In this document: positions 16,472-25,805 of the stretch, piece after piece
How positions within the stretch are numbered: position 1 is the stretch's first letter
How the letters are laid out: the number at the start of each line of letters is the position of its first letter
Source: Desulfobaculum bizertense DSM 18034
Lineage (GTDB): Bacteria > Desulfobacterota > Desulfovibrionia > Desulfovibrionales > Desulfovibrionaceae
DNA: 64,000 nucleotides
Assembly (NCBI RefSeq): GCF_900167065.1
Contig: NZ_FUYA01000001.1
Span: 186,001 to 250,000, forward strand
Reading direction: 5' to 3'
Program-made: the position numbers and the translations under genes
Notes under the pieces: model-generated
What the model was told of the DNA's origin: nothing
The model's input: the letters and a program-made list of their open reading frames with translations, nothing else
Database searches by the model: none

Positions 16472-16759
16472 ATGGAACACTACCGGTACATTCCCGGAGT
16501 GGTTTCACTCAATTTTGACGAGGAGGCATGCACGGGCTGTGGTCTGTGCGTAGATGTCTGTCCTCATCGGGTGTTTGAAATGATAAATGGCAAGGCTCGC
16601 CTGCGTGACCGTGATGGCTGCGTCGAGTGCGGTGCCTGCGCCAAAAATTGCGAAGGGCGCGCCATTCGGGTTGACCCCGGAGTGGGCTGCGCTGTCTGCG
16701 TCATAAAAAGCTGGCTGTGGTCAATGGGGCTTCGTGTGTCCCGTCCCAGCTGTCGCTAG
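16472..16759 (+). CDS. hgcB: Mercury-methylation ferredoxin HgcB
   Basis: Two-cluster ferredoxin (95 residues), the proposed electron donor that reduces the HgcA corrinoid. Cluster sets are C20-x2-C23-x2-C26-x3-C30 and C50-x2-C53-x2-C56-x3-C60; the second reads CVECGACAKNC, the HgcB hallmark. Cys73 (in GVGCAVC) and Cys94 near the C terminus match positions reported as important in Desulfovibrio sp. ND132 HgcB. That protein ends in a Cys pair, whereas this one ends Ser-Cys-Arg with a single Cys. An additional Cys76 is present. It starts 14 bases after hgcA behind GGAGGT. Confidence 0.9.
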   Translation: MEHYRYIPGVVSLNFDEEACTGCGLCVDVCPHRVFEMINGKARLRDRDGCVECGACAKNCEGRAIRVDPGVGCAVCVIKSWLWSMGLRVSRPSCR

Positions 16760-16772
16760 ACGCAATACACAC

Positions 16773-16801
16773 AAAAAAAGCCCCCACAAGGTGGGGGCTT
16801 T
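16773..16801. terminator. Bidirectional terminator between hgcB and the sugar dehydrogenase gene
   Basis: Perfect 11-bp stem AAAGCCCCCAC/GTGGGGGCTTT with an AAG loop. The T-run is best on the minus strand (seven), serving the dehydrogenase; on the plus strand it ends TTTGTCTTTTC, serving hgcAB. Confidence 0.85.
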
Positions 16802-16826
16802 GTCTTTTCTTGGACCAGAGAGGCGA

Positions 16827-17762
16827 CTAGTTCTTCGGAGGAAGAACGCGCTCAATGGTTTCCAGAACGGTCAGACCGTCGCGGCCCGTGATGGGAGGCT
16901 CGGTGTTGGTCCGAATGGCGTTCAGGAAGGCTTTCAGCTCCAGCGGAACTGGCTCTTTGTACATGACAGGCCATTCGCGAACAGTGTAGTTTGCGTCGTA
17001 GCCTTCAAATTCACTGTACTCTTTGACGTCCTGCGTCACGAGGTCAGCGTGGATGTACTTGGTCTTGGTGGCAACGCTGATAGCGCGAGACTTGTACGGA
17101 GTGACCCAGTTGGTGCTGATGTGGGCAAGAATGCCGTTGTCCATCTGAGCAGTAATCAGTGCAGAGTCTTCGTGTTTGCCACGGGAGGAGGACATGACGG
17201 CGTAGACGTCTTTGTACTCGGCTCCGGTGATGAAACGAATCAGGTCGATGTCGTGAGAACCGAGGTCCTTGATGACACCCACGTCCTGAATGCGCGGCGG
17301 ATACGGGCCAACGCGTTCGATGTTGATGGACAGGACTTCGTCGTCCTGCACCAGCTCGCGCACGCGGCGAACGGCCTGGTTAAAGCGCTCAATGTGACCC
17401 ACCATGAGGGTGAGGCCTTTTTCTTCTGCTTTGTTCAGAAGCTGGCGGCCTGCGTCAGCGCTTGCTGCCAGAGGCTTTTCGATGAGCAGGGGAATGTTTT
17501 TGTCCATGACCTTGAGGCCAACGGGCAAATGGTGCACCGTAGGAACGCAGACACTCACGGCGTCCAGTTCCATCTCCAGCATGGAATCAAGATCAGTGAA
17601 GGTCTTGACGTTGAATTTTTCTTCAACTTCCTTCAAAACCTCTTCGTTGGTATCCATAACGCCGACGACTTCGACATTGGGAAGTTCGGAGTAAACGCGA
17701 AGATGGATTTTACCCATCCAGCCGAGGCCGATGACGCCGACCCGCATGGTTTTGGTATTCAT
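16827..17762 (-). CDS. Gfo/Idh/MocA-family NAD-dependent sugar dehydrogenase, probably UDP-GlcNAc 3-dehydrogenase
   Basis: Rossmann-fold oxidoreductase of 311 residues with the NAD motif GVIGLGWMGKIH near the N terminus, the family signature EKPLA (about residue 95) and the catalytic block DLGSHDIDLIRF. In many Desulfovibrio-type genomes a member of this family sits beside lpxB, and related GnnA oxidises the 3-OH of UDP-GlcNAc for 3-amino lipid A. Here it is divergent from lpxB. That role is inference from context; no GnnB transaminase is in the window. The start is uncertain: ATG 17762 and ATG 17747 are both possible, with weak ribosome sites. Confidence 0.75.
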   Translation of the reverse strand: MNTKTMRVGVIGLGWMGKIHLRVYSELPNVEVVGVMDTNEEVLKEVEEKFNVKTFTDLDSMLEMELDAVSVCVPTVHHLPVGLKVMDKNIPLLIEKPLAASADAGRQLLNKAEEKGLTLMVGHIERFNQAVRRVRELVQDDEVLSINIERVGPYPPRIQDVGVIKDLGSHDIDLIRFITGAEYKDVYAVMSSSRGKHEDSALITAQMDNGILAHISTNWVTPYKSRAISVATKTKYIHADLVTQDVKEYSEFEGYDANYTVREWPVMYKEPVPLELKAFLNAIRTNTEPPITGRDGLTVLETIERVLPPKN

Positions 17763-17955
17763 GACTATGCTCGCTTGAGTCGTGCCCAAAAGGGCTGTTA
17801 TATCACTGCGTCGACCGAATCGGTACAGAAAGCTGAGCCGTTCCGGGCGCGTTTTTCATACTACAAAATATCCTTGTGATGGTTTGGCGTGTACCAGATT
17901 TTGCGACGCCTGCCAAAGCCTGTTTGAGCAGAGAAAATCAGGAGAAATCCCGCTT

Positions 17956-19062
17956 ATGAGCAATGCAATATGGATTAATGCCGGCGAAGTTTCTGGAGAT
18001 ATGCACGGCGCTTTGCTGGTGAAGGCCCTCCGAACCCAGAATCCAGAGCTGGACTGTCTGGGCATGGGGGGACCTGCCATGCACGAGCAGGGTTTTACAA
18101 ATGTTTTTGATATCAGTGAGTTGTCCCTCATGGGTGTTGGCGAAGTCTTGGGGCACCTGCCACGCATCATTGGACTTTTGCGCCGACTGTATGTGCAGCT
18201 CAAAAAACATCGTCCCAAGGCTGTCGTGCTCATTGATGCGCCTGATTTTAACTTTTTTGTGGCGCGTATGGCAAAGCGGCTGGGAATTCCTGTTTTTTAT
18301 TACATTTGTCCGCAGGTCTGGGCATGGCGCACCGGGCGCGTGAAGTTTTTGCGAGAAAAAGTCGACCGAGTGCTGTGCATTTTGCCCTTTGAAAAGGCTT
18401 TTTTGGCAAGGCATGGGCTGGACGCTGAATACGTGGGGCATCCTCTGACCAGCCAGATGCCGCTGGCGGAACTGGATGGAATTGAGACGGACCCGAACCA
18501 GCTTTTGCTCTTGCCGGGGAGTCGCAAAAAAGAAATTGAAACGCTGCTTCCTGAATTTATGCAGGCGGCGCAAAAGGTACGGAAGACGCATCCGGACTTG
18601 CAGGTGTCCATTATTCGGGCACCGGGAGTGGATGAGGGCTTTTTGCGTTCGCATTTGCCAGAGGATATTCCTGTTGAAATTTTTGAGCCAGAGGATCGCT
18701 ACGAGCGCATGAAGAAGAGTGCTGCGGTCGTTGCCGCTTCGGGGACCGTTGCGCTGGAAACAGCGCTTCTGGGCGTGCCCACAGTGGTGGCCTACCGCAT
18801 GTCCTTGCTGACGGAACTTGTGGGACGCCTGCTGGTCAAGGTGAAGCACATTAGTTTACCCAACCTGATTCTTGGCGAAGAGGTTTTTCCTGAGCTTTTG
18901 CAGCGGGAAGCCAATGCCGGGGAAATTGCGGCCAAGGTGAACAACTTCATGGACACATCGCACGGCGATGAGACGCGACAGAAACTGGCTGAACTGCGGA
19001 AAATGCTTGGCGAACCCGGAGCACCTGAGCGGGCGGCAGAGTATATTTTGTCCCACAGCTAG
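17956..19062 (+). CDS. lpxB: Lipid A disaccharide synthase
   Basis: Peripheral inner-membrane glycosyltransferase (368 residues, family length) that joins UDP-diacylglucosamine and lipid X into the lipid A disaccharide. Typical features are the N-terminal AGEVSGDMHG (about residues 7-16), the block IDAPDFNFFVAR and YYICPQVWAWR, then the nucleotide-binding LLPGSRKKEIE and the SGTVALETALLGVP segment. ATG 17956 has GGAGA at a 10-base spacing; longer in-frame starts have no family similarity. The next gene, comEC, starts 19 bases after the stop. Confidence 0.96.
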   Translation: MSNAIWINAGEVSGDMHGALLVKALRTQNPELDCLGMGGPAMHEQGFTNVFDISELSLMGVGEVLGHLPRIIGLLRRLYVQLKKHRPKAVVLIDAPDFNFFVARMAKRLGIPVFYYICPQVWAWRTGRVKFLREKVDRVLCILPFEKAFLARHGLDAEYVGHPLTSQMPLAELDGIETDPNQLLLLPGSRKKEIETLLPEFMQAAQKVRKTHPDLQVSIIRAPGVDEGFLRSHLPEDIPVEIFEPEDRYERMKKSAAVVAASGTVALETALLGVPTVVAYRMSLLTELVGRLLVKVKHISLPNLILGEEVFPELLQREANAGEIAAKVNNFMDTSHGDETRQKLAELRKMLGEPGAPERAAEYILSHS

Positions 19063-19081
19063 GGCTGGGGGCAGACGATCT

Positions 19082-21652
19082 ATGGCAGAAGCTGGGCAGA
19101 GAGCGCGGGTTGAGCTGGGCCGGGGAATTCCGGGCCTGCTTCCGTGGCAGAACTGTTTTTGTGCTGCACTGGCCGGTATGTGGGGATTTCGTTTCCCCTG
19201 CATGGGGCTTGTGCTTTTGCTGGTGCTGCTGTTTTTTTGTCGATATCCACAAAAACTGAGGGGGAGGGCCTGTGTCCTGCCCCTTTTTTTTGTGCTGGGT
19301 TTTGTGTTTATGGCATTTTCTGCGCGGGTGCCGAGCCTTGATGCTCCGAGCTGGATGCGTGAACGAAAGAATGTGGACCTGACCGGGCGTGTTGTGGAGG
19401 TGCAGGGGAGGCCGGACAGGATTCTGCGGGTGTTTTTGGCAGATGCGCGGTGCCGCTTAAAAGATGGCACGGTGAAAGAGGTTCCCGGGCTCTTTTTGTG
19501 GAACTGGAAAAATCCGGAGCTTCGGCCTGCCATTGGAGCGCAGGTCTCGGTACGGCTGCGGGTTCGGCCATGTCGGGGCTATCTGAACCCCGGCGGCTGG
19601 GATACGCGCTGGTACTGGTCCCTGCAAAATGTGTTTTGGCGTGGCTGGTCGCGTGGCACGCGGGGGCATCCACAAATTGGCGCAGCTGCTGACAGCGTGC
19701 GGGACCGCATCATGGAAAAGCTGCGGGGGACGGATGAGACTGTATCGCAGGGGCGGGCTGTGCTCCTTGCTCTGCTTACGGGAAATCGGCTCTCCATAAC
19801 GCCTGATACCCTTGGGCTGGTGCGCAAGGCTTCGCTGTCACATGCCTTGGCACTGTCTGGAATGCATCTTGGCTTTGCGGCAGGAATTGGCGTGCTGCTT
19901 GCGCTGTGCCTTGGGCGGCTGAATGTGTGGATCTTTTTGAAAATTCCCCGGCAAAAGCTGGCCGTCCTGTTGGCAATGCCCTTCGTTGCTGGATACATGG
20001 TGCTTGGAGGTCTCACTCCAAGTCTGCTTCGGGCTGGCGTCATGTTTTTTTCGTGGGGCGTGCTGCTTCTTTTGAACAGGTCGCGAGTGGTCTTTGACGG
20101 AATTTTCTTGGCACTTTTGCTTATTCTGCTGTGCTCACCGGGGAGTTTGTATGACATTCGACTTCAGCTCTCAGTGTGCGCGGTGGCTGGAATTGCGATT
20201 TTTACGCCGCTCTTGTGGAAGGCAGTGCAGGGCGCGCTGTCCTTGGGGCGGCGGCGAAGAGCGAAGGGGAAGACGACGGGTGGTGCCTCGAATCAGCGTC
20301 GCTCACTGTGGAAACTTGGGCGTGATGGAGCGCTGGGCATTCTGCTGATGAGTCTTTCTGCAAATCTTGTTTTGCTTCCACTTATTGCGGCTAGCTTTGG
20401 GACACAGGCAGCGGCTTTTTATCTCAATCTGTTTTGTCTGCCGTTTTTGGGATTCTTTGTTATTCCTGTGGGGTTTGCGGGGCTAGGGTTGAGCTTTTTG
20501 CCGGGACCATGCGCTCCGCTTGGGCTGTGGATTCTGCGGTGTGTTGCTGGCTCGCTCGACGCCGCCCTTGCCGGGCTGAGGCAACTGGACCAGTGGGGGC
20601 TTTTGCCGGAATGGCTAGTGCTGCGGCCCAGCTGGGTGGAGGTCCTTGGCTATGGGCTGGCTGTGCTGGCCTGCGCGTACGTGCTTGGTCGCCACAGGAA
20701 ACGCGCGTTGCAGGCTGCATGCTGCGCTCTTGTGTGCCTTGTGGAACCTGCGCTGTGGCTCCATGTTCAGGATCATCATCGGCCAGAGCTGCGACTGTGG
20801 CTTTATGATCTTGGCCAAAGTCAGGGGGCCTGTGTGGAATGCCCTGATGGACGGCGTTTTTTGATTGATGGCGGCGGAGGAATGCCGGGGTTCAATCTTG
20901 GGGAAGTTGTGCTTGCTCCCATTTTGACGCAGGGGCGGCAGCCAAGGCTTGACGCTGCATTTTTATCTCATGCCGACACGGATCACTACCGAGGTTTTGA
21001 GTATTTGGTGCAACACTTTGGTATTGGAGCATTTTTCTGTAATGGGGTCTGGACTGAGCGCCGTGAACCGCAGAAGCTGCGCCACAGCATTCTTGAGCAG
21101 GGTATTCCGCTGCATGTGGTGCGGCGGGGAGAGAGCGTGAAGCTCGGTCCTGCGGTGCGCCTTGATGTTTTGCATCCCCGTGATGTGCAGGGCCTGTCCA
21201 AGAATGATGGGTCGCTGGTGTTGCGCCTTGTCTGGCATGGCCGGGGACTGGCGCTTGTGCCCGGAGACATTGAACAGAAAGGGATTTCGGAGCTTTTGGA
21301 AGGTTCGGAGAATCTGCGGGCAGATGTCCTCGTGGTGCCCCATCATGGCAGTAAAAGCAGTGTGTCGGTACCTCTGTATGTGCGGGTGCAGCCCGAAGTG
21401 GCTTTCGCTGCTGCCGGGTTTATGAATTTCCGCTTTTATCCGCACTACGGCGTTCGACGAGCTTTGGGGCTGCTTCAAATTCCTTTGTATCAGTCCGGGG
21501 AACATGGCGCGCTGTGTGCTCGCTGGCGATGTGAGCATGGTGAAGTGAAGTTTCTCGGGGTAGCGACCGAAGAAAAAAAGGCTCGGCGGGCCATACATGT
21601 GCAGAGGATGGTGCAGTATATTTTAGGGTGCAGAAAAGAAAAAAGGTATTGA
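19082..21652 (+). CDS. comEC: ComEC/Rec2-type DNA uptake channel protein
   Basis: Large membrane protein (856 residues) of the ComEC family, which forms the inner-membrane channel for transforming DNA. Order: N-terminal DUF4131-like membrane part (about 20-150), the competence domain with many helices (about 225-560, including ALSGMHLGFAAG), and a C-terminal metallo-beta-lactamase-like domain (about 610-850) with SHADTDHYRG, VPGDIE and VPHHGSKSS. ATG 19082 lies 19 bases after lpxB and has only a weak ribosome site (GGGGCAG). No other competence gene is in the window, and many anaerobes keep comEC without known transformation. Confidence 0.9.
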   Translation: MAEAGQRARVELGRGIPGLLPWQNCFCAALAGMWGFRFPCMGLVLLLVLLFFCRYPQKLRGRACVLPLFFVLGFVFMAFSARVPSLDAPSWMRERKNVDLTGRVVEVQGRPDRILRVFLADARCRLKDGTVKEVPGLFLWNWKNPELRPAIGAQVSVRLRVRPCRGYLNPGGWDTRWYWSLQNVFWRGWSRGTRGHPQIGAAADSVRDRIMEKLRGTDETVSQGRAVLLALLTGNRLSITPDTLGLVRKASLSHALALSGMHLGFAAGIGVLLALCLGRLNVWIFLKIPRQKLAVLLAMPFVAGYMVLGGLTPSLLRAGVMFFSWGVLLLLNRSRVVFDGIFLALLLILLCSPGSLYDIRLQLSVCAVAGIAIFTPLLWKAVQGALSLGRRRRAKGKTTGGASNQRRSLWKLGRDGALGILLMSLSANLVLLPLIAASFGTQAAAFYLNLFCLPFLGFFVIPVGFAGLGLSFLPGPCAPLGLWILRCVAGSLDAALAGLRQLDQWGLLPEWLVLRPSWVEVLGYGLAVLACAYVLGRHRKRALQAACCALVCLVEPALWLHVQDHHRPELRLWLYDLGQSQGACVECPDGRRFLIDGGGGMPGFNLGEVVLAPILTQGRQPRLDAAFLSHADTDHYRGFEYLVQHFGIGAFFCNGVWTERREPQKLRHSILEQGIPLHVVRRGESVKLGPAVRLDVLHPRDVQGLSKNDGSLVLRLVWHGRGLALVPGDIEQKGISELLEGSENLRADVLVVPHHGSKSSVSVPLYVRVQPEVAFAAAGFMNFRFYPHYGVRRALGLLQIPLYQSGEHGALCARWRCEHGEVKFLGVATEEKKARRAIHVQRMVQYILGCRKEKRY

Positions 21653-21670
21653 GACCGGAGTCCCAATACC
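21639..21670 (-). terminator. Terminator of the SLOG-like gene, overlapping the comEC 3' end
   Basis: On the minus strand GGTATTG/CAATACC with an inner GAC/GTC pairing, then TTTTTTCTTTTC. The plus-strand arm overlaps the last codons of comEC. Confidence 0.75.
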
Positions 21671-21680
21671 CTTGTGAGCA

Positions 21681-22232
21681 TTATTTTTTGAAACTTCTGG
21701 CAAAAAGCTCACCAAGAGCCTTTCTGCCATTGGCTTCAAGGAAGCGGGTGCCTGTTCCGGCAAAGTGTCGGTGGGTTACCTTGGGGGCGTCGACTTTTTC
21801 CCAGCTTGTCTTTCCCCACTTGAACCAGCAGTCCTGCTTCTGGTCAAAAACAAAGAGAGGCTTGTTGCAGATTTTGGCATATTCTGCGCCCCAGCCTGTA
21901 CCGCCCTTGACGGTGTCGTCGTCCTGAACTTCGCCAACGACAAAGACTTCGTGTCCGCTGGCAACCTGCCAGCAGATGCTTTGCAGAACTTTGCGGAACA
22001 GGGGTGCTCTGGAGTATTTTCGACTCATGAGTCGGGAAACATAGGTCAGGCTGACGTCCTTGAGGGACAGTTCTTCGCTTGTCAGGACCCGGACGCCACG
22101 CGGACGTTCGCTCTGGTGTCCTTCAAAGCTGTAATTGACTTCCTGAATGCCGTACTCTTCGGCGAGTTGTCCAAAGTAGTTCTCCGCGCCTTTTGCACCA
22201 CCGCTAAACAGAATGGTCTCACTGTTGCTCAT
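21681..22232 (-). CDS. SLOG/LOG-like putative ligand-binding protein
   Basis: Soluble 183-residue protein with a glycine-rich first strand (LFSGGAKGAENYFG, residues 8-21) and a later GGTGWGAEYAKICNKPLFVFD block (about 111-131). That layout is typical of the SLOG/YpsA-type Rossmann superfamily, whose members sense or cleave nucleotide-derived ligands. No effector partner is adjacent; comEC ends 28 bases away on the opposite strand. SLOG proteins occur both as housekeeping enzymes (LOG, DprA) and in defence systems, and I cannot assign either. The start follows GAGGCAAGAG. It ends with its own terminator. Confidence 0.65.
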   Translation of the reverse strand: MSNSETILFSGGAKGAENYFGQLAEEYGIQEVNYSFEGHQSERPRGVRVLTSEELSLKDVSLTYVSRLMSRKYSRAPLFRKVLQSICWQVASGHEVFVVGEVQDDDTVKGGTGWGAEYAKICNKPLFVFDQKQDCWFKWGKTSWEKVDAPKVTHRHFAGTGTRFLEANGRKALGELFARSFKK

Positions 22233-22439
22233 TACTCTTGCCTCCAGAGGATGTTCACTTTTGACAAAGAATTAGCACAGTGACGTGCTCTGCGGCAAGG
22301 CCGGGGACCACGACCGGAAAGAAAGAACTGAAATATTAGGGAAGAAGTATCGGCGGGTAAGTTGGTATTTGCTAGCTGATTTATCGTGTTTGTTTTATGC
22401 TTGCGAAATCGTTTGCTGTACCAGAGAAAGGGGTTTCTT

Positions 22440-23798
22440 GTGTTTTCTCGAATGTCGCTGTGTTTTGCCTGTGCCGACCTGCTCGCGCTGTATTTTGGAA
22501 TGGGAACAAGTGTTCTTGTGCGATATGCTTGGGGCGGTGAGTTTCAGCTCGCTTTTTATGCGCAGCTGTGGCCTCTGGCGTTTTTGTTTATTGGTGCTTT
22601 TGCTGTGAGTGGGTTGTACCCCGGTGTTTTGCTTGCTCGGCACCTTGAACTCAAGCGCCAGATTCTTTCGGCAGTCCTTGTGTTTTTTACCCTGTTTTCC
22701 ATGCTGTTTTTTACCCGAACGAGTGAAAGCTTCTCCCGTCTGGCCCTGCTGGGAGGACTGATGCTGAGCTGTGTGCTTTTGCCTCTTTTTCGGGAAATTG
22801 TTCGTTCCCGATTTGGCGGCTGCTCGTGGTGGGGGATCCCTGCTGTTGTCGTGGGGCCTAAAAAGGCGACGAAGCGAGTTATGCAACGCTTTATCAAGGG
22901 GGATGTGTCTGGTTTTCGTGTTTTGAAGACGATTGATACGACTGGACTGGATGAAATGGAGACGCTGGCGCAGCTTGCCCGGTATGAATCGGTGTCTCCT
23001 AATCCCATTGTGATCTATGTCCCTTCTCATCAGGCTTTGGATGATTCGGATCTTGTGTATCAGTTGGAAAATAATTTTCGGCGGGTACTGTTTGTGCCTC
23101 CCTCATCTTTCCAGTCTTTGAATTTGAGCGTGCATGGTGTCGGAGGCGTGCAGTTTATGCAGTCACACACCAAGTGTCTTGACCCTGTGCGCATCAAAAT
23201 TAAGCGTTGGATTGACCTTGGATGTATCGTGCTTTCTTTGCCTGTGTTGCTCCCTGTGCTCGCGCTGATTGCCTGTGCGATCTTTTTTGAGGACAGGGGG
23301 TGTGTGTTTTTTACACAGGCTCGCATAGGAAAGGGAGGCAATGAGTTTCGGGTCTGGAAGTTTCGGACAATGGTCGTCGATGCTGGCGAAGTCTTGTGTC
23401 AGTATCTGGAGTGTCATCCTGAATGTGAGCAGGAATGGAAGGAAAATCAAAAGCTCAAGGATGACCCGCGTATTACAAAGGTGGGGCGTTTGTTGCGAAA
23501 GACCAGCCTTGATGAGCTTCCCCAGCTTTGGAATGTGCTCAAGGGAGAAATGAGTCTTGTGGGGCCCCGTCCCATTGTTCAGGATGAAATCGTCAAGTAC
23601 GGCGAAGCGTTTTCATTGTACACCCGGACGCTTCCCGGGCTGACAGGCTTGTGGCAGGTCTCTGGCCGAAGCGATACGAGCTATGAGGAGCGGGTGCGGT
23701 TGGATATGTATTACACCCGAAGCTGGTCCATCTGGCTCGACATTTATATTTTTATCAGAACCGTGCGCGTAGTCCTAAACTGTAAGGGCGCGTATTAA
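22440..23798 (+). CDS. Undecaprenyl-phosphate sugar phosphotransferase, WbaP type
   Basis: Initiating glycosyl-1-phosphate transferase for exopolysaccharide or O-antigen (452 residues). It has four or five N-terminal helices (about 1-115), a cytoplasmic CoA-binding-like middle domain (about 125-260), and the C-terminal bacterial sugar transferase domain with KFRTMVVDA, the [19 protein letters not shown] block and SLVGPRP. GTG 22440 is preferred because AGAAAGGGG lies about 8 bases upstream; alternatives are GTG 22386 and ATG 22452. The transferred sugar (galactose or glucose phosphate) is not predictable. It stands alone, with no glycosyltransferase cluster next to it. Confidence 0.9.
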   Translation: MFSRMSLCFACADLLALYFGMGTSVLVRYAWGGEFQLAFYAQLWPLAFLFIGAFAVSGLYPGVLLARHLELKRQILSAVLVFFTLFSMLFFTRTSESFSRLALLGGLMLSCVLLPLFREIVRSRFGGCSWWGIPAVVVGPKKATKRVMQRFIKGDVSGFRVLKTIDTTGLDEMETLAQLARYESVSPNPIVIYVPSHQALDDSDLVYQLENNFRRVLFVPPSSFQSLNLSVHGVGGVQFMQSHTKCLDPVRIKIKRWIDLGCIVLSLPVLLPVLALIACAIFFEDRGCVFFTQARIGKGGNEFRVWKFRTMVVDAGEVLCQYLECHPECEQEWKENQKLKDDPRITKVGRLLRKTSLDELPQLWNVLKGEMSLVGPRPIVQDEIVKYGEAFSLYTRTLPGLTGLWQVSGRSDTSYEERVRLDMYYTRSWSIWLDIYIFIRTVRVVLNCKGAY

Positions 23799-24043
23799 AT
23801 TTCTGTGTAAAAAGTCTGTGTTTTCATCGTGTTACAAAGAAAATAAAAATCTTTGAAAGAAAAAACGCAGGGCTTTTTGCGCTGATCCGTTTTGTTCTGT
23901 GAAGAGCACAGAAAACGTCTTCCCTGATTTTCATGACACTAGGGCGCTCATTGATGCAGGGGGAACGTGGAAAGCATATTGGATATGTGTGTGCTCTTTG
24001 AAGGTAGGGACGCCTGCCGAAAAAAGACAAACTGTTTGTGTGT
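23799..24043. other. Intergenic region downstream of the sugar transferase
   Basis: AT-rich stretch with no convincing coding frame, RNA gene or clear terminator for the upstream gene other than the inverted repeat starting at 24044. Confidence 0.4.
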
Positions 24044-24081
24044 AAAGGGACAAAAAGTCAGGGCCGACTTTTTGTCCCTTT
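24044..24081. terminator. Bidirectional terminator, 16-bp stem
   Basis: Perfect inverted repeat AAAGGGACAAAAAGTC/GACTTTTTGTCCCTTT with a 6-base loop. It serves the small minus-strand gene at 24088-24288 and can also stop transcripts from the sugar transferase gene. Confidence 0.85.
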
Positions 24082-24087
24082 GATTTT

Positions 24088-24288
24088 TTATTCGTCGAGA
24101 TGATAGTGCTGGTTTTCGATTTCTTCCCACCACGGAGATTCCCGGGGATAATACAGTGGGCAGTTTTTTCCTTCGACGCGGGACATACCCCACTGGTCTT
24201 GGATGTTGTGCGGGCCGGGGAGTGAAAAATAGGTGACAGCAGAGGCGCACAGTATTGCCGCAAGCATAAAAAGCCGATGAAAACGCAA
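24088..24288 (-). CDS. Small exported protein, 66 aa, unknown
   Basis: Starts at TTG with AAAGGAGA nine bases upstream. Residues 1-22 form a signal peptide or anchor (basic MRFHR, then LFMLAAILCASAVTYF). The remaining 44 residues are hydrophilic and aromatic-rich (two Trp pairs/singles, several Tyr, ending in NQHYHLDE), with one Cys near residue 43. A strong terminator follows directly after the stop. No family was recognised. The ribosome site, the signal-like N terminus and the terminator together make a real gene likely. Confidence 0.6.
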   Translation of the reverse strand: MRFHRLFMLAAILCASAVTYFSLPGPHNIQDQWGMSRVEGKNCPLYYPRESPWWEEIENQHYHLDE

Positions 24289-24501
24289 GGTCGGGGTCTC
24301 CTTTCCGGAAAAAAGTGCATGAAACTTTGGAATATCGCAAAATTCATGCCTCTTTTGGGACGCGAGAGAAGTCTGGCGGAGTCAAGGCGGTGCACAAGAA
24401 GGCATGACTTGCAATTGCGTTTCAGAGGATATAAAATACGCGCTTCAATAAAGAATCCTCATCGCGAGTCGCGATATTCAATCTAAAAAGATAGACGTGT
24501 A

Positions 24502-25680
24502 ATGAAAAAAAGTTGCATCCGCTCCCAAAGGGTGAAGACCCTGTGTACTGGTATTTTTCTTTCTGCATTTTTGTGTGGAATGAGTGCCATTTTTTGTCCT
24601 TTTGCGGCATATTCTGCTGATACTTCGAAGAAATCAGAGTCTTCTGTGCCCCTGGAGGTCGTTCAGTCTGTGACTGCGCTGATTGATCTCTGTGCAAAGC
24701 CCGGCGCTCAGCCAAAAACTGAGGATTTGCGCGCTGTGCTGAAATATGTCGCGGGTGTTGCAGATGCTCAGGTTTTGGATTTGCCAAAGAAATACGGTGC
24801 GGCTGGCGCTGCGGTAAGCGCGTCAATCAACACCTCACTCCAGCGTATTCTGGAGTATGGTTACCACCCTGGAATTCCAGCAAATGTCGTTTACCCTGCC
24901 ATGATTCGCGAAAGCGGCTGGCTTGCGGATTCTGATTTTGCACAGGAAAAGCCACAGCTTTGGGACAAGTCTGGAACGCTTGAAGCTCCGTTTATTATTC
25001 GCGGACGCGAGTTTGAAGAAATTACTCCGGATACCTTTAGTGGTGCCTTTTACCGCTATACGATGGACCGTGTGCTCCTTAGAACGAGCTACGAAGGTCG
25101 TGACGTCTTTGTGTCTATTACTCAACAGGATGGACCGTCTTCCGTAGGGAAAAAAGGACTGGTTCTGGACGACGCAACTTGGAATTACCTCTATTCTGAA
25201 GAGGAAGGGTTGACCAAGGGCGGCATGACGTGGATGGATACCTACATGTACGGTTCTGCGTCTGTCTCTGTGTACATTCAGGATGCAGCAAACCCTCAGC
25301 ATACCACATGTATGATGTTCAAGTGGTTGCGCGCTGGGTGGGCAAAACTTAATGTGGTTCGTTCCAAACACATTGCTGCGGGATGTGAACGCTCCGTACG
25401 GTCCTTCCGGCAGGTTATAGAATCTCCAAAGCTTCCAAGCAGTAATGAGCTTGCTGCACAATACGCGTCTTTGACAAAGCTGTCTGATGAAGAACTTGAT
25501 GCAATGATGCGGACCTACGTTGACGGTTTGCAGCGTTTTCGCTCTGAGAATGAGCTTTTGGAGGATGGTTTGTTCGCAAGTCTTCTTGATGATTACACTT
25601 ATGTGAAGCAACTGAACAGGGCGCAGAAAGTAAACCTGATGATGAAGTCCTATTTGCGGACGCAACTTGGCATAAAATAG
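24502..25680 (+). CDS. Exported protein of unknown function, 392 aa
   Basis: N-terminal signal peptide (basic MKKSCIRSQRVK, hydrophobic core about 14-34, probable cleavage after AYSA near residue 39), then about 350 soluble residues with no motif I recognise. The mature part is mixed alpha/beta with several Trp/Tyr-rich strands around 150-260 and a helical, acidic C terminus (about 300-392). Four Cys are present in the mature region. It is probably periplasmic. It stands alone, with its own terminator and no operon partner, so context gives no function. The ribosome site before ATG 24502 is weak. Confidence 0.8.
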   Translation: MKKSCIRSQRVKTLCTGIFLSAFLCGMSAIFCPFAAYSADTSKKSESSVPLEVVQSVTALIDLCAKPGAQPKTEDLRAVLKYVAGVADAQVLDLPKKYGAAGAAVSASINTSLQRILEYGYHPGIPANVVYPAMIRESGWLADSDFAQEKPQLWDKSGTLEAPFIIRGREFEEITPDTFSGAFYRYTMDRVLLRTSYEGRDVFVSITQQDGPSSVGKKGLVLDDATWNYLYSEEEGLTKGGMTWMDTYMYGSASVSVYIQDAANPQHTTCMMFKWLRAGWAKLNVVRSKHIAAGCERSVRSFRQVIESPKLPSSNELAAQYASLTKLSDEELDAMMRTYVDGLQRFRSENELLEDGLFASLLDDYTYVKQLNRAQKVNLMMKSYLRTQLGIK

Positions 25681-25706
25681 TCTGCTCTGAGATAAAAAAG
25701 CAATTG

Positions 25707-25743
25707 AGTGCGGGTACCTTATGTGGGTGCTCGCACTTTTTTT
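25707..25743 (+). terminator. Terminator of the exported-protein gene
   Basis: AGTGCG/CGCACT extended by GTACC/GGGTGC wobble pairs, followed by seven T. Confidence 0.75.
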
Positions 25744-25805
25744 ATTCAGATAAAGGCTGCTGACGGGCTTTGTTGGCGATAGTGCAGAAAAAATCAATAA
25801 TGATA

